Assembly: GCF_023008585.1 (NCBI RefSeq)
Contig: NZ_CP095390.1
Coordinates: forward strand, 558,001 to 622,000
DNA from: Natribaculum breve
GTDB lineage: Archaea > Halobacteriota > Halobacteria > Halobacteriales > Natrialbaceae
Reading direction: 5' to 3'
DNA: 64,000 nt
Below, in pieces: positions 9,659 to 17,709 of this stretch (positions are counted from its first letter, which is position 1; every line of letters begins with the position of its first letter). Both the position numbers and the translations under genes were made by a program. The notes beneath the pieces were generated by a model that was not told where the DNA came from, ran no database searches, and was given only the letters and a program-made list of their open reading frames with translations.

Positions 9659-11245
9659 CTAGGCCACGCGCGCAGCCCGTTCCGGGGAACCGTCGCCGTC
9701 GCTCGCCGTCGCGGTCTCCTCGACGACGTAACGCTGTCCGGCCATCGGCTCGAGGAGGCTGTCGACCGGAGCCTTGTCGTCTCGCAGGACGGGAACGTCG
9801 TCGGTCGGCGGCGGCGACTCGTAGGTGTCGATCTCGTCGCCGAGGTCGAGGCCGATCTCGCGCTGGCGGTTGCGCTCGTGCAGGTCCGACTCGGTGAGCC
9901 GGCGGTCGTCTTTGGTCGCGACGAGTTCGATGTTCTGGACCACCCCCGGCGTCGCCGTCGAGAAGCTGTATACCTGCGGATACACCTGTGCCATGGTCTT
10001 GTACTCGGCCCGGTAGAACTGCGATGCGGGGCCGTTCGGCGCGGAGATGACGTTCGCCACGAGCACGCCGTCGGCCGAGAGGCGGTCGCTGGTCAACTGC
10101 ATGAACTCGACAGTCGTCATCTCGAAGGGGACCTTGTCGCGCTTGTACGCGTCGAGGACGATCACGTCGTAGGTCTCCTCTGTCTGCTCGAGGAACTGTC
10201 GTCCGTCGCCGTTGTAGACGTTCAACTGGGACGACTCCTCGACGCCGAAGTACTGTTCGGCCACGTCGATCACCTCGGGGTCGATCTCGACGACGTCGAC
10301 GGTCGCGTCGTACTCCTCGACGAAGCGTTTCGGCCCCGTAAATCCGCCGCCGCCGACGAACAGGACGCGGTCGACGTCCTCGGTCATCAGGTACGGCATG
10401 TGGAAGTAGCGAGTGTACTCGAAGACGTGTCGGTCCGGATCCTCGAGGTCCATCGCGCTGTGGCGCTGTCCGTCGAGAAACAGCGTCCTGGTGTCGCCGC
10501 GGTCGATCACCTCGAGTTCCTGGTAGGGCGTCTGGGTCTGGTAGACGATCTCGCCGTTGACGGAGTAGCCCATCGACGGCGCGATTACGGCACCGACGAG
10601 CAACAGCGCGACGACGGCGACGGCGACCGCCGGTTTTCGGGACGGCGAGGGCAACGTGATCGCGAGCGCGGTGGCGACCAGCAGGACGCCGAAGACGAGT
10701 CCGATCAACTCGACGCTCAGCGACGGGATGAGGACGAACGTCGTCCCGAACGCGCCGACGATGCTCCCGATCGTCCCGACGGCGTAGACGTGTCCCGAGA
10801 CCTGCCCGACGCCGCGCTTCTCGGAGAGTTCCGCCGCGTAGGGACTGATGAACCCGAGCAGGTACGTCGGCGGGCCGAACAGGAGCGTGATCGCCGGCAG
10901 CGACGCGTAGCGTGCGGGCAGCGGGTACACCGACAGCGAGGACAGCAACAGGTCCCCCGCGAAGATCAGCGCCGCCACGTACGCCGCCGTCGCGAGCAAC
11001 AGCAGGGCCATCCGCTCGTTCGTCGCGCGGATCGCCGCGCGTTTCCCGCCGACGTAGTAGCCGAGACTCAACGCGGCGAGGAACACGCCGATGATGCTCC
11101 CCCACGTGTAGATGCTGCTCCCGAACTCGGGGGCGACGATTCGACCGGCGAGGATCTCGAGTCCCATGCTGGCGACGCCCGAGACGAAGACGGCCAGTTC
11201 GGGTTTCGTCAGCCGCCTCGGTAGCCGCTCCCGTAGGGTCTCCAT
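9659..11245 (-). CDS. Membrane-fused spermidine synthase-like protein
   Basis: A 528-residue two-part protein. Residues about 15-215 hold some seven membrane segments with short loops. The C-terminal half is a Rossmann methyltransferase-like fold of the spermidine synthase family, with VLFVGGGGFTGPKRFVEEY as nucleotide/dcSAM loop and VDVVEIDPEVIDVAEQYF as the acidic beta-2 motif, then DVIVLDAYKRDKVPFEMTTVEF. Such fusions are common in archaea and bacteria and are rarely tested; polyamine synthesis is not assured. I chose the ATG at 11245 (METLRERL) over a TTG nine codons upstream. Confidence 0.8.
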   Translation of the reverse strand: METLRERLPRRLTKPELAVFVSGVASMGLEILAGRIVAPEFGSSIYTWGSIIGVFLAALSLGYYVGGKRAAIRATNERMALLLLATAAYVAALIFAGDLLLSSLSVYPLPARYASLPAITLLFGPPTYLLGFISPYAAELSEKRGVGQVSGHVYAVGTIGSIVGAFGTTFVLIPSLSVELIGLVFGVLLVATALAITLPSPSRKPAVAVAVVALLLVGAVIAPSMGYSVNGEIVYQTQTPYQELEVIDRGDTRTLFLDGQRHSAMDLEDPDRHVFEYTRYFHMPYLMTEDVDRVLFVGGGGFTGPKRFVEEYDATVDVVEIDPEVIDVAEQYFGVEESSQLNVYNGDGRQFLEQTEETYDVIVLDAYKRDKVPFEMTTVEFMQLTSDRLSADGVLVANVISAPNGPASQFYRAEYKTMAQVYPQVYSFSTATPGVVQNIELVATKDDRRLTESDLHERNRQREIGLDLGDEIDTYESPPPTDDVPVLRDDKAPVDSLLEPMAGQRYVVEETATASDGDGSPERAARVA

Positions 11246-11350
11246 TCGCAGGTTCGTACAGGCAGAAGCCAATTAAGCGTGCCGAAGGGACGTCTCGTAT
11301 CGGTCGGACCGACGAAAAGACATTACTACCCCGAGAGTGTCGGTTCGAGT

Positions 11351-12448
11351 ATGCCGCTTCAGACGCCGCCGTTACGTGGGTTACACGACGAGCGCGGGGC
11401 GAAATTCACCGAGTTCGGTGGCTGGGATATGCCCGTCGAGTTCGATTCGATCCGCGAGGAGCACGTTGCCGTCCGCGAGGCGGCCGGCATCTTCGACGTC
11501 TCGCACATGGGCGAGATCCACGTCACCGGGCCGGACGCGACGACGCTGCTGCAACGACTCACGTCCAACGACGTGACCCAACTCGAGGTCGGCGACTCCC
11601 AGTACGCCACGATCACCGACGAGGAGGGGATCATCGTCGACGACACCATCGTCTACCGACTCCCCGACGAGGACGGCGAGGCGACGTACCTGTTCGTGCC
11701 CAACGCCGGCAACGACGAGGCGATGCACGAACGCTGGGTCGACCACCGAAACGAGTGGGACCTCGAGGCGACCGTCGACAACCGGACCGACGAGTACGCG
11801 ATGTTCGCCGTGCAGGGCCCGGAGGCGGCAGACCTCGTCGGCGACGCCGCCGAGGAGTCGATCCTCGACCTCCGGCGGTTCCAGGCGCGGTACGTCACCA
11901 TCGACGGCGTCGAGTGCTGGGCGGCCAGAACCGGCTACACCGGCGAGGACGGCTTCGAGTTTATCGTCCCGTGGGGCGAGGCCGAGACGGTCTGGTCGGC
12001 GTTCGACTGCCAGCCGTGCGGACTCGGCGCGCGGGATACGCTCCGGATCGAGGCCGGCTACCTGCTGGCCGGCCAGGACTTCGACTACGAGTCCGATCCG
12101 CGAACACCCTACGAGGCGGGACTCGGCTTCACCGTCAAACTCGACACGGAGTTCGTCGGCCGGGACGCCCTGGAGCAGGTCCGGGAGGAGGGCGTCGAGG
12201 AGAAACTCGTCGGCTTCCGGCTCATCGACCGCGGCGTCCCCCGTCACGGCTACGACATCACGAACACCGACGGCCTGGTCGTCGGTTCCGTCACGAGCGG
12301 GACGATGAGTCCGACGCTCGAGGCGTCGATCGGCATGGGCTACGTCCCCGTCGAGTACGCAGAGCCCGGCACGACGCTGCAAGTCGTCGTCCGCGGCCAG
12401 TCGAAAAAAGCAAGAGTTGAAACCACACCCTTCGTCGACACAGTATAA
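11351..12448 (+). CDS. gcvT: Glycine cleavage system aminomethyltransferase (T-protein)
   Basis: Transfers the methylene carbon from the aminomethyl-lipoyl arm of GcvH to tetrahydrofolate (or the archaeal folate in use), releasing ammonia. It has 365 residues. Family blocks are [24 protein letters not shown] and [11 protein letters not shown], plus the C-terminal [19 protein letters not shown]. The ATG at 11351 (MPLQTPPL) matches the family start; the longer frame upstream does not. Its TAA stop shares one base with the gcvH ATG (TAATG), indicating a coupled gcvT-gcvH operon. Confidence 0.97.
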   Translation: MPLQTPPLRGLHDERGAKFTEFGGWDMPVEFDSIREEHVAVREAAGIFDVSHMGEIHVTGPDATTLLQRLTSNDVTQLEVGDSQYATITDEEGIIVDDTIVYRLPDEDGEATYLFVPNAGNDEAMHERWVDHRNEWDLEATVDNRTDEYAMFAVQGPEAADLVGDAAEESILDLRRFQARYVTIDGVECWAARTGYTGEDGFEFIVPWGEAETVWSAFDCQPCGLGARDTLRIEAGYLLAGQDFDYESDPRTPYEAGLGFTVKLDTEFVGRDALEQVREEGVEEKLVGFRLIDRGVPRHGYDITNTDGLVVGSVTSGTMSPTLEASIGMGYVPVEYAEPGTTLQVVVRGQSKKARVETTPFVDTV

Positions 12449-12831
12449 TGAGCTTCGAGACACCAGACGACCGGCGGTACCTGGAATCACACGAGTGGGC
12501 ACTCGAAACAGACGGCGTCGTTCGCGTCGGCATCTCCGACTTCGCACAGGACGAACTCGGCGACGTCGTCTTCGTCGAACTTCCCGACGAGGGCGACGAC
12601 GTGACACAGGAAGCGGCGTTCGGCGTCGTCGAATCGATCAAGGCGGTCTCCGACCTCTACGCGCCCGTCAGCGGCGAGGTCGTCGCGATCAACGACGACC
12701 TGTTCGACGCGCCCGAGCGCGTCAACGACGACCCGTTCGGCGACGGCTGGATGCTCGAGATCGACCCCGACGACGAGTCCGAACTCGAGGACCTGCTCAC
12801 CGCCGACGAGTACGAAGACCAGATCGCCTAG
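12448..12831 (+). CDS. gcvH: Glycine cleavage system lipoyl carrier (H-protein)
   Basis: A 127-residue lipoyl-domain protein that shuttles the aminomethyl group between the P and T proteins. The lipoylation lysine is Lys65 in [16 protein letters not shown], in the expected hairpin. The length equals the family norm. It overlaps gcvT by one base, so the two are co-expressed. A dihydrolipoamide dehydrogenase (L-protein) gene is not in the window. Confidence 0.97.
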   Translation: MSFETPDDRRYLESHEWALETDGVVRVGISDFAQDELGDVVFVELPDEGDDVTQEAAFGVVESIKAVSDLYAPVSGEVVAINDDLFDAPERVNDDPFGDGWMLEIDPDDESELEDLLTADEYEDQIA

Positions 12832-12915
12832 TCCGATTCTCGTCCCGGATATCCCGACCGAACGTTCACTCTACCGGGCGAATGCGTTATCCAGCCTCCG
12901 GCCGTAGCTGCTCGT

Positions 12916-13584
12916 ATGTCCACGCCGTCCGCCGTCCTCTTCGATCTCGACGGGACGCTCTGTACCTACGAACGGCCGGGGTCGGAGGTCCTCGAGGCGG
13001 CGTTCGACCGCCTCGGCCTCGAGCCACGCTTCGAGATGGCGGACTTCCACGGCCGATACCTCGAGTTCCTCCCGGACAGCGCGGACGGGTTCGACCTCTA
13101 CGCGCGGACGTTCACCGCCCTCTGTGACGAGCACGACCTGGACCCGTCGCTCGGTGAGCGCCTCAACCGGGCGTTTCACGACGAACGCGACCCCGGTGAC
13201 CTCGTGGCCCTCGAGGGAGCACACGAGGTGCTCTCCACGTTCGAGGCCGAGTATCGACTCGGACTGGTCACGAACGGCCACCCCGAGTTACAGCGGCGCA
13301 AACTCCGCACGCTCGCGTTGCCCGACGTCTTCGAGACGGTCGTGTTCGCCGGGTACGACACGCCGGCGAAGCCCGACCCCGAACCGTTCCGGCGGGCGCT
13401 GACGGCCGTCGAGACGAACCCCGCGGAGGCGGTGTACGTCGGGAACCATCCCTCGATCGACGTCGCGGGGGCGAGAGCAGCGGGGCTCCGGGCCGCGTGG
13501 CTGGCCGATACCGATCGCCGCCCGAGTCATCGTCCGGACTACGTCCTCGAGTCGTTGCACGAACTCCGGGCCCCTCCCTGGTGA
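12916..13584 (+). CDS. HAD-superfamily hydrolase
   Basis: A 222-residue haloacid dehalogenase-like phosphatase. Motif I is FDLDGTLC (Asp10 nucleophile, Asp12), motif II LVTNG in the middle, the motif III lysine lies in DTPAKPDPEPF, and motif IV is VYVGNHPSIDVAGARAAG. The cap is an alpha-helical C1 type between motifs I and II. This resembles phosphoglycolate phosphatase/YjjG-like members, but substrate cannot be read from sequence. It follows gcvH with an 84-bp gap on the same strand. An 84-bp palindromic element begins 3 bp after its stop. Confidence 0.87.
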   Translation: MSTPSAVLFDLDGTLCTYERPGSEVLEAAFDRLGLEPRFEMADFHGRYLEFLPDSADGFDLYARTFTALCDEHDLDPSLGERLNRAFHDERDPGDLVALEGAHEVLSTFEAEYRLGLVTNGHPELQRRKLRTLALPDVFETVVFAGYDTPAKPDPEPFRRALTAVETNPAEAVYVGNHPSIDVAGARAAGLRAAWLADTDRRPSHRPDYVLESLHELRAPPW

Positions 13585-13586
13585 AG

Positions 13587-13670
13587 TGATACTATCGGAC
13601 GTAACTGTGTGAAGATTCTCGCCACCCCGGGACGGCGAGAATCTTTCACGACGTACGTCCGGCAGTATGA
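13587..13670. repeat. 84-bp palindromic MITE-like element, copy 1
   Basis: The ends are imperfect terminal inverted repeats (TGATACTATCGGACGTA against the reverse complement TCATACTGCCGGACGTA, 14 of 17 matches). Inside is a second dyad, AGATTCTCGCC facing GGCGAGAATCT, around a GC-rich centre. The reverse complement of 39334-39417 matches it at 83 of 84 positions, the one difference being at the base just before TACGTCC. It sits between two convergent genes here. Confidence 0.85.
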
Positions 13671-13692
13671 CTAGCCGGAACGAGACGGCGGT

Positions 13693-14403
13693 TTACTCGA
13701 GCGTGACCAGTTTCTCGAGCATCTCCTCGAGTGGATCCGTCGTGATCGCAAGCGAGTAGCCGTCGATGCGGGCGAGATCCCTCGCGTGGTCCCAGAGGTC
13801 GTCCTCCTCGAGTCCGTGGAGGACGACCGCGTTCGGGGTCGGGTTGACGACCCGCAGCGCCACGAGCGGTGATTCGCCGCGCGTGACGCCCGTAAACACC
13901 AGCGCGCGGTTCGTGCTCTGTCCGTAGAGGCGGAAGAACTCCTCGCTCGAGAGGCGCGTGATCGCCTCGATGCTGTCGATGACGGTGTGGCCGCTGATCT
14001 GATCCGTGGTTCCGGGTGTGACCTCCGTCGCGTCGATGGTCGAGTAGAATCGGGAGAGCGGCATCGACGTGGCGTACTCGCGCAGATCGTAGACGACGTC
14101 GCTCTCGAAGCCGGCCGAGAGAACCCGTCCGTACTGGCGGATGCGCCCGCCGCCGCGGCGTTCGTCGATCGAGAGCAGTCCCTCGACGAGTCGTCTGACG
14201 ACGCCGATCCCGGGACTCTCCCTGCGACCGCTCTCGTAGTCGGAGATGACCGACGAGGACACCTCGAGTTCGGCGGCGAGGTCGGTCTGGGAGACGTCGA
14301 AGTCGGTCCGCCACTTGCGAAGCGTCGCTCCTGGATCGTCGCTGAGCGTGATCTCCCCGGCAATCTTCTCGGCGAGTTCCCGCTTCGGCCCACGTCCACC
14401 CAT
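13693..14403 (-). CDS. XRE-type HTH transcriptional regulator
   Basis: A 236-residue archaeal regulator (COG1709-like). The helix-turn-helix spans about residues 28-62 (LRKWRTDFDVSQTDLAAELEVSSSVISDYESGRR). The C-terminal domain of about 150 residues looks like a ligand-binding or dimerisation module and includes LFRLYGQSTNRALVFTGVTRGESPLVALR-type strands. I took the ATG at 14403 (MGGRGPKREL). Targets are unknown; the divergent neighbour at 14601 encodes a membrane protein and could be one. Confidence 0.85.
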   Translation of the reverse strand: MGGRGPKRELAEKIAGEITLSDDPGATLRKWRTDFDVSQTDLAAELEVSSSVISDYESGRRESPGIGVVRRLVEGLLSIDERRGGGRIRQYGRVLSAGFESDVVYDLREYATSMPLSRFYSTIDATEVTPGTTDQISGHTVIDSIEAITRLSSEEFFRLYGQSTNRALVFTGVTRGESPLVALRVVNPTPNAVVLHGLEEDDLWDHARDLARIDGYSLAITTDPLEEMLEKLVTLE

Positions 14404-14600
14404 GTGCGTTCGCTCGACCGGTCGACTCAAGTAGCTACCGGAGACGGTCTCTCAGTGGTGAGTGTGACGCGGAACTGCGGCGTCCACTCGAACGACGGAG
14501 ACGTTCGCCGTCGTGACACTCTCCCGATCGATCGAATCCCGGCTTCTCGAGGCGAATCGCGCCCGAACAGTCAAGTCGATTCGTCCCTAGTTCGTGTGCC

Positions 14601-15254
14601 ATGCCATCGGTTGTCGTCCACGTCGCGTTCGCGGGACTGCTGGCGACCGCGCTGCTCGGCGAGGAGTTCGACCCGAGGGCCATCCTCGTGGTGATGGTGG
14701 CCTGTGCGCTCGTCGACCTCGACACGTTCGTCGGCATCTACGTCCCGGGAACGCATCGCGCAGCGTTTCACAACGTCTTCGTGGTGACGATTCCCGGCCT
14801 CCTGTTGTTGTGGGACGGTCGGCTCCGCGAGACGTCGGTCGTCCGCACTCGATTCGGACAGTACGGCTACCGCGTCGCCTGGGTGAGCCTCGTGACGGTC
14901 CTCATCGCCCACGTCTCGCTCGACGCCTTCTTCAACGGCGTCAACGTCTTCTGGCCCGTACACGACCGGTTCTACGACTTCTCCGGACGAATGCTGCTCA
15001 CCGACCAGCGCGGTCTCGTCCAGACGTTCCTCGAACTCGAGACGACCGCGGACGGGACGCCGACTGTCGCGGACTCGGCGGTTCGCGGCACGACCGGCGA
15101 CACGCACTACGCGACGGGATTCGATCCGACGCGTGGCGATCCGGAACCGGACACCGAACGGATCTTCCCGGTCGCGTCGTCGGGCGAACTGTTCGTCGTC
15201 ACGCTCGCCAGCTACGGGACGGTGCTGTACCGGTGTCTCGAGTACTACCGGTGA
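14601..15254 (+). CDS. Membrane-bound metal-dependent hydrolase-like protein
   Basis: A 217-residue membrane protein of the YdjM/COG1988-like group. About four hydrophobic segments are visible. Potential metal ligands are conserved-looking His and Asp residues in VVVHVAFAG, CALVDLDTFVG, TFHNVFV-like RAAFHNVFVV and LIAHVSLDAFFNGVN. Members are annotated as metal-dependent hydrolases without a defined substrate. The start ATG gives a hydrophobic N terminus directly. It is followed at 45 bp by a GNAT gene on the same strand. Confidence 0.72.
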   Translation: MPSVVVHVAFAGLLATALLGEEFDPRAILVVMVACALVDLDTFVGIYVPGTHRAAFHNVFVVTIPGLLLLWDGRLRETSVVRTRFGQYGYRVAWVSLVTVLIAHVSLDAFFNGVNVFWPVHDRFYDFSGRMLLTDQRGLVQTFLELETTADGTPTVADSAVRGTTGDTHYATGFDPTRGDPEPDTERIFPVASSGELFVVTLASYGTVLYRCLEYYR

Positions 15255-15298
15255 CTCGAGATCGGCAGACACACCACTGCCGGGTCGAAACGACGGGT

Positions 15299-15808
15299 AT
15301 GCACGTCGAGACTCGCCCGTACGACCCCGACTCGGACCGGACCGCGCTGTGGACGCTCAAGCGAGCGTTCGAGCGCGGCCTCGGGAGCGCGACCGGTGGC
15401 GACGAGAAGGCCCGCGTCTACGAGGAGAAGTTGACCGACGCCTACCGCGAGCGCTACCTCGAGTGGGTCGGCCGTTGCGTCGCCGAACAGCCGACGACCG
15501 TCACGGTCGCAGAGTGTGAGGGCGACCTCGTCGGGTACGTCTTCGTCCTCCCCGAGACGCTGTCGATGATCTGGGACGCCGCCGTGGTGAACGAACTGTT
15601 CGTCGTCGAGGAGTTCCGCGGCACCGGCGTCGCCGACGACCTGATGGACGCCGCACTCGAGGCCGCCAGGGCACAGGACCTCCCGCTCGAGCGGATCGTC
15701 CTCGACGTCGACCGGGAGAACGATCGCGCACGAGCGTTCTACCGGCGATACGGCTTCGAACACTGGGGCGAGATGGTCGCGAGACCGCTCGAGAGCGCGG
15801 CGGAGTGA
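15299..15808 (+). CDS. GNAT family N-acetyltransferase
   Basis: A 169-residue GNAT-fold acetyltransferase. The acetyl-CoA binding motif A is VVNELFVVEEFRGTGVADDLM (R/Q-x-x-G-x-G form, RGTGVA), followed by ALEAARAQDLPLERIVLDV and the motif B region ENDRARAFYRRYGFEHWG. The N-terminal 80 residues hold the substrate side. The acceptor (a small molecule or protein N terminus) cannot be inferred. I chose the ATG at 15299; the longer frame upstream overlaps the preceding gene and is arginine-rich. Confidence 0.88.
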   Translation: MHVETRPYDPDSDRTALWTLKRAFERGLGSATGGDEKARVYEEKLTDAYRERYLEWVGRCVAEQPTTVTVAECEGDLVGYVFVLPETLSMIWDAAVVNELFVVEEFRGTGVADDLMDAALEAARAQDLPLERIVLDVDRENDRARAFYRRYGFEHWGEMVARPLESAAE

Positions 15809-15826
15809 TCGGTCGGTCTGGTGGGA

Positions 15827-16393
15827 TCAGTCGGCGACGAACCAGGCGAGGAGCCCGCCGATCGAGCCGAACAGGAGCGGGTAGACGACGCCCGCGAGGA
15901 GGACGGCGGTGATCGGATCCGGACGCAGCGTCTCGCCCCCGAGACCGACCGAGAAGGCGGTGACGCCGACGATCGAGAGCAGGAGGTAGCCGACGAGGAC
16001 CGTCGAGCCGCCGACGACCGCGTCCCCGGCCGATCGGAGTGCCGTCCGCCGACGCCACGTGACGAGCGCACCCGCCGCGATCACCGACACGGGTGGGACG
16101 AGATACAGGATCCACAACGTCCCGTCGTCGGCCGCGACGAAGTTTCCACTGTTCGGCGTGAACGGGCCGCGGGGGACGCGGACGGCGACGTTGTGTGCGT
16201 TGTAGAACAGCCAGCCGACCAGCTTCCAGGCGGCGGCGTCGGCGGCGAAAAGCTGGAGTCCCTGTGCCAGCAGATCGCTCTCGATCTCGTCGATCGTCAC
16301 GAGGTACGTGACGAGGTAGCCGAGCAGCCACGCGCCGATGCCGGCGATCGTACCCGCCGCGGCGGGGATCGGGAACCGATCGGTCTCGCTCAT
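15827..16393 (-). CDS. Haloarchaeal multispan membrane protein, unknown function
   Basis: A 188-residue protein with about five hydrophobic segments: AAGTIAGIGAWLLGYLVTYLV at the N terminus, LWILYLVPPVSVIAAGALV, VVGGSTVLVGYLLLSIVGV, and a final ILLAGVVYPLLFGSIGGLLAWFV-like span. No catalytic motif is visible. I recognise it only as a haloarchaea-restricted membrane family. The ATG at 16393 (MSETDRFP) is preferred; the extended frame upstream overlaps the presumed promoter region of the divergent azlC. Confidence 0.7.
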   Translation of the reverse strand: MSETDRFPIPAAAGTIAGIGAWLLGYLVTYLVTIDEIESDLLAQGLQLFAADAAAWKLVGWLFYNAHNVAVRVPRGPFTPNSGNFVAADDGTLWILYLVPPVSVIAAGALVTWRRRTALRSAGDAVVGGSTVLVGYLLLSIVGVTAFSVGLGGETLRPDPITAVLLAGVVYPLLFGSIGGLLAWFVAD

Positions 16394-16525
16394 GTCGACG
16401 TAGACGAAGACGGCACCGAAAGCCGTTCTGGTCGCCATCCTCGAGGGTCCCGACGGGTCGGAATCGGCGACGAGAGCGGCCGCACGTCGTTCCGGCTTCG
16501 ACACCGTTTTGATCGGGACGACGCG

Positions 16526-17209
16526 ATGAGCGCCATGAACAGAGACCTCAGGGCAGGGATCTACGACGCGTTGCCGCTCCACCTCGGGGTCGTCCCCTTC
16601 GCACTCGTCACCGGTATCGCGGCTGCGGAGGCTGGGCTGACGTCGGTGCAGGCAGTCGGGATGTCGGTCCTCGTCTTCGCGGGTGCCTCCCAGCTAGCCG
16701 CCCTCGAGTTGCTCGGCGAAACCGCACCGATCGTCGTCGTGGTCGGCACCGCGGTCGTGATCAACCTGCGGATGTTGATGTACTCGGCGTCGATCGCGCC
16801 GTACTTCGCCGACTACCGGCAGCGGACGCGTGCGTTTCTCGCGTACTTTCTCACGGACCAGGCGTACGCGATGGCGATCGCGGAGTACGGCGACGAGGGC
16901 GACAGGGACGAACGGTCCTACTACCTCGGCGTCGGCGTGAGCATCTGGGCCGTCTGGATCGTCGGGACGTTCGTCGGCGTCGTCGTCGGTGCCGGCGTCC
17001 CCGAGTCGTGGGGGCTCTCGTTTGCCGTCCCGCTGGTCTTCCTCGCGATCCTCGTCCCGGCGATGAAAGGACGGCCGCGGACCGTCGCCGCGGCCGTCGG
17101 CGGGACCGTCGCCGTCGTCGCCGCCGGCTTGCCGTTCAACCTCGGTCTCCTCGCCGGTGCACTTTCGGGAATCGCGGCAGGAGTGCTGTCGGAGGAGGTC
17201 TCGCGATGA
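16526..17209 (+). CDS. azlC: AzlC family branched-chain amino acid exporter subunit
   Basis: Large subunit of the AzlCD exporter, which moves branched-chain amino acids or their analogues outward. It has 227 residues and about six to seven membrane spans. Family features are GIYDALPLHLGVVPFALVTG at the N terminus, VFAGASQLAALELLG and INLRMLMYSASIAPYF. It starts at the ATG of MSAMNRDL. The stop overlaps the azlD start by 4 nt (ATGA), so the two subunits are coupled. Confidence 0.92.
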   Translation: MSAMNRDLRAGIYDALPLHLGVVPFALVTGIAAAEAGLTSVQAVGMSVLVFAGASQLAALELLGETAPIVVVVGTAVVINLRMLMYSASIAPYFADYRQRTRAFLAYFLTDQAYAMAIAEYGDEGDRDERSYYLGVGVSIWAVWIVGTFVGVVVGAGVPESWGLSFAVPLVFLAILVPAMKGRPRTVAAAVGGTVAVVAAGLPFNLGLLAGALSGIAAGVLSEEVSR

Positions 17210-17544
17210 CCGAACACGGTCCGGTCGCGATCTGGGGGGCCATCGTCGCGATCGGCGTCGCGACGTTCGCGATCCGGCTGTCGTTCATCTATCTGTTCGG
17301 ACAGATAAACGCCGTCCCGCCGCGGGTCAGGCTGGCGCTCCGGTTCGTCCCGCCGGCGGTGCTCGCGGCGCTCGTCGCTCCCGCGCTGGTCACGCTCGGT
17401 CCGACGATCCAGGCGACGCTCCTCGACGAACGACTGCTCGCTGGCCTGGCTGCTGGCGCGGTCGCCTGGCGGACGGAGAACGTCTTCGCGACGATCGGCG
17501 TCGGGATGGCCGCGCTGTGGACGTTCCGATTCCTCGTCTTCTGA
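17206..17544 (+). CDS. azlD: AzlD family branched-chain amino acid exporter subunit
   Basis: Small membrane subunit of AzlCD, 112 residues with about four membrane segments. Features include VATFAIRLSFIYLFG and LALRFVPPAVLAALVAPALV, the family's conserved core, and a final TIGVGMAALWTFRFLVF span. It overlaps azlC by 4 nt. A 40-bp repeat begins 5 bp after its stop codon. Confidence 0.9.
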   Translation: MTEHGPVAIWGAIVAIGVATFAIRLSFIYLFGQINAVPPRVRLALRFVPPAVLAALVAPALVTLGPTIQATLLDERLLAGLAAGAVAWRTENVFATIGVGMAALWTFRFLVF

Positions 17545-17548
17545 CGGT

Positions 17549-17588
17549 TCGCGGTTGCGGCGGGAACGACTCACAGTTATCGTTATGA
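17549..17588 (+). repeat. 40-bp direct repeat, upstream copy
   Basis: Starts TCGCGGTTGCGGCGG and ends ATCGTTATGA. It matches 20555-20594 at 34 of 40 positions in the same orientation. The two copies bracket the M14 carboxypeptidase gene. Confidence 0.7.
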
Positions 17589-17709
17589 ACCGTTTTGTCC
17601 AGTGGTACGACGCTCTCGTCGGATCGTGTATTCCACGTTGACTGTCACGACTAGATATAACTAGTAGAACGTGATTGTTGGCATCGAATGGCACTGCCAT
17701 TCGGTCACG

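Noticed and set aside
13587..13670. Simple bidirectional terminator between convergent genes
   Set aside because: A nearly identical copy lies between divergent genes at 39334-39417, which a terminator would not explain.
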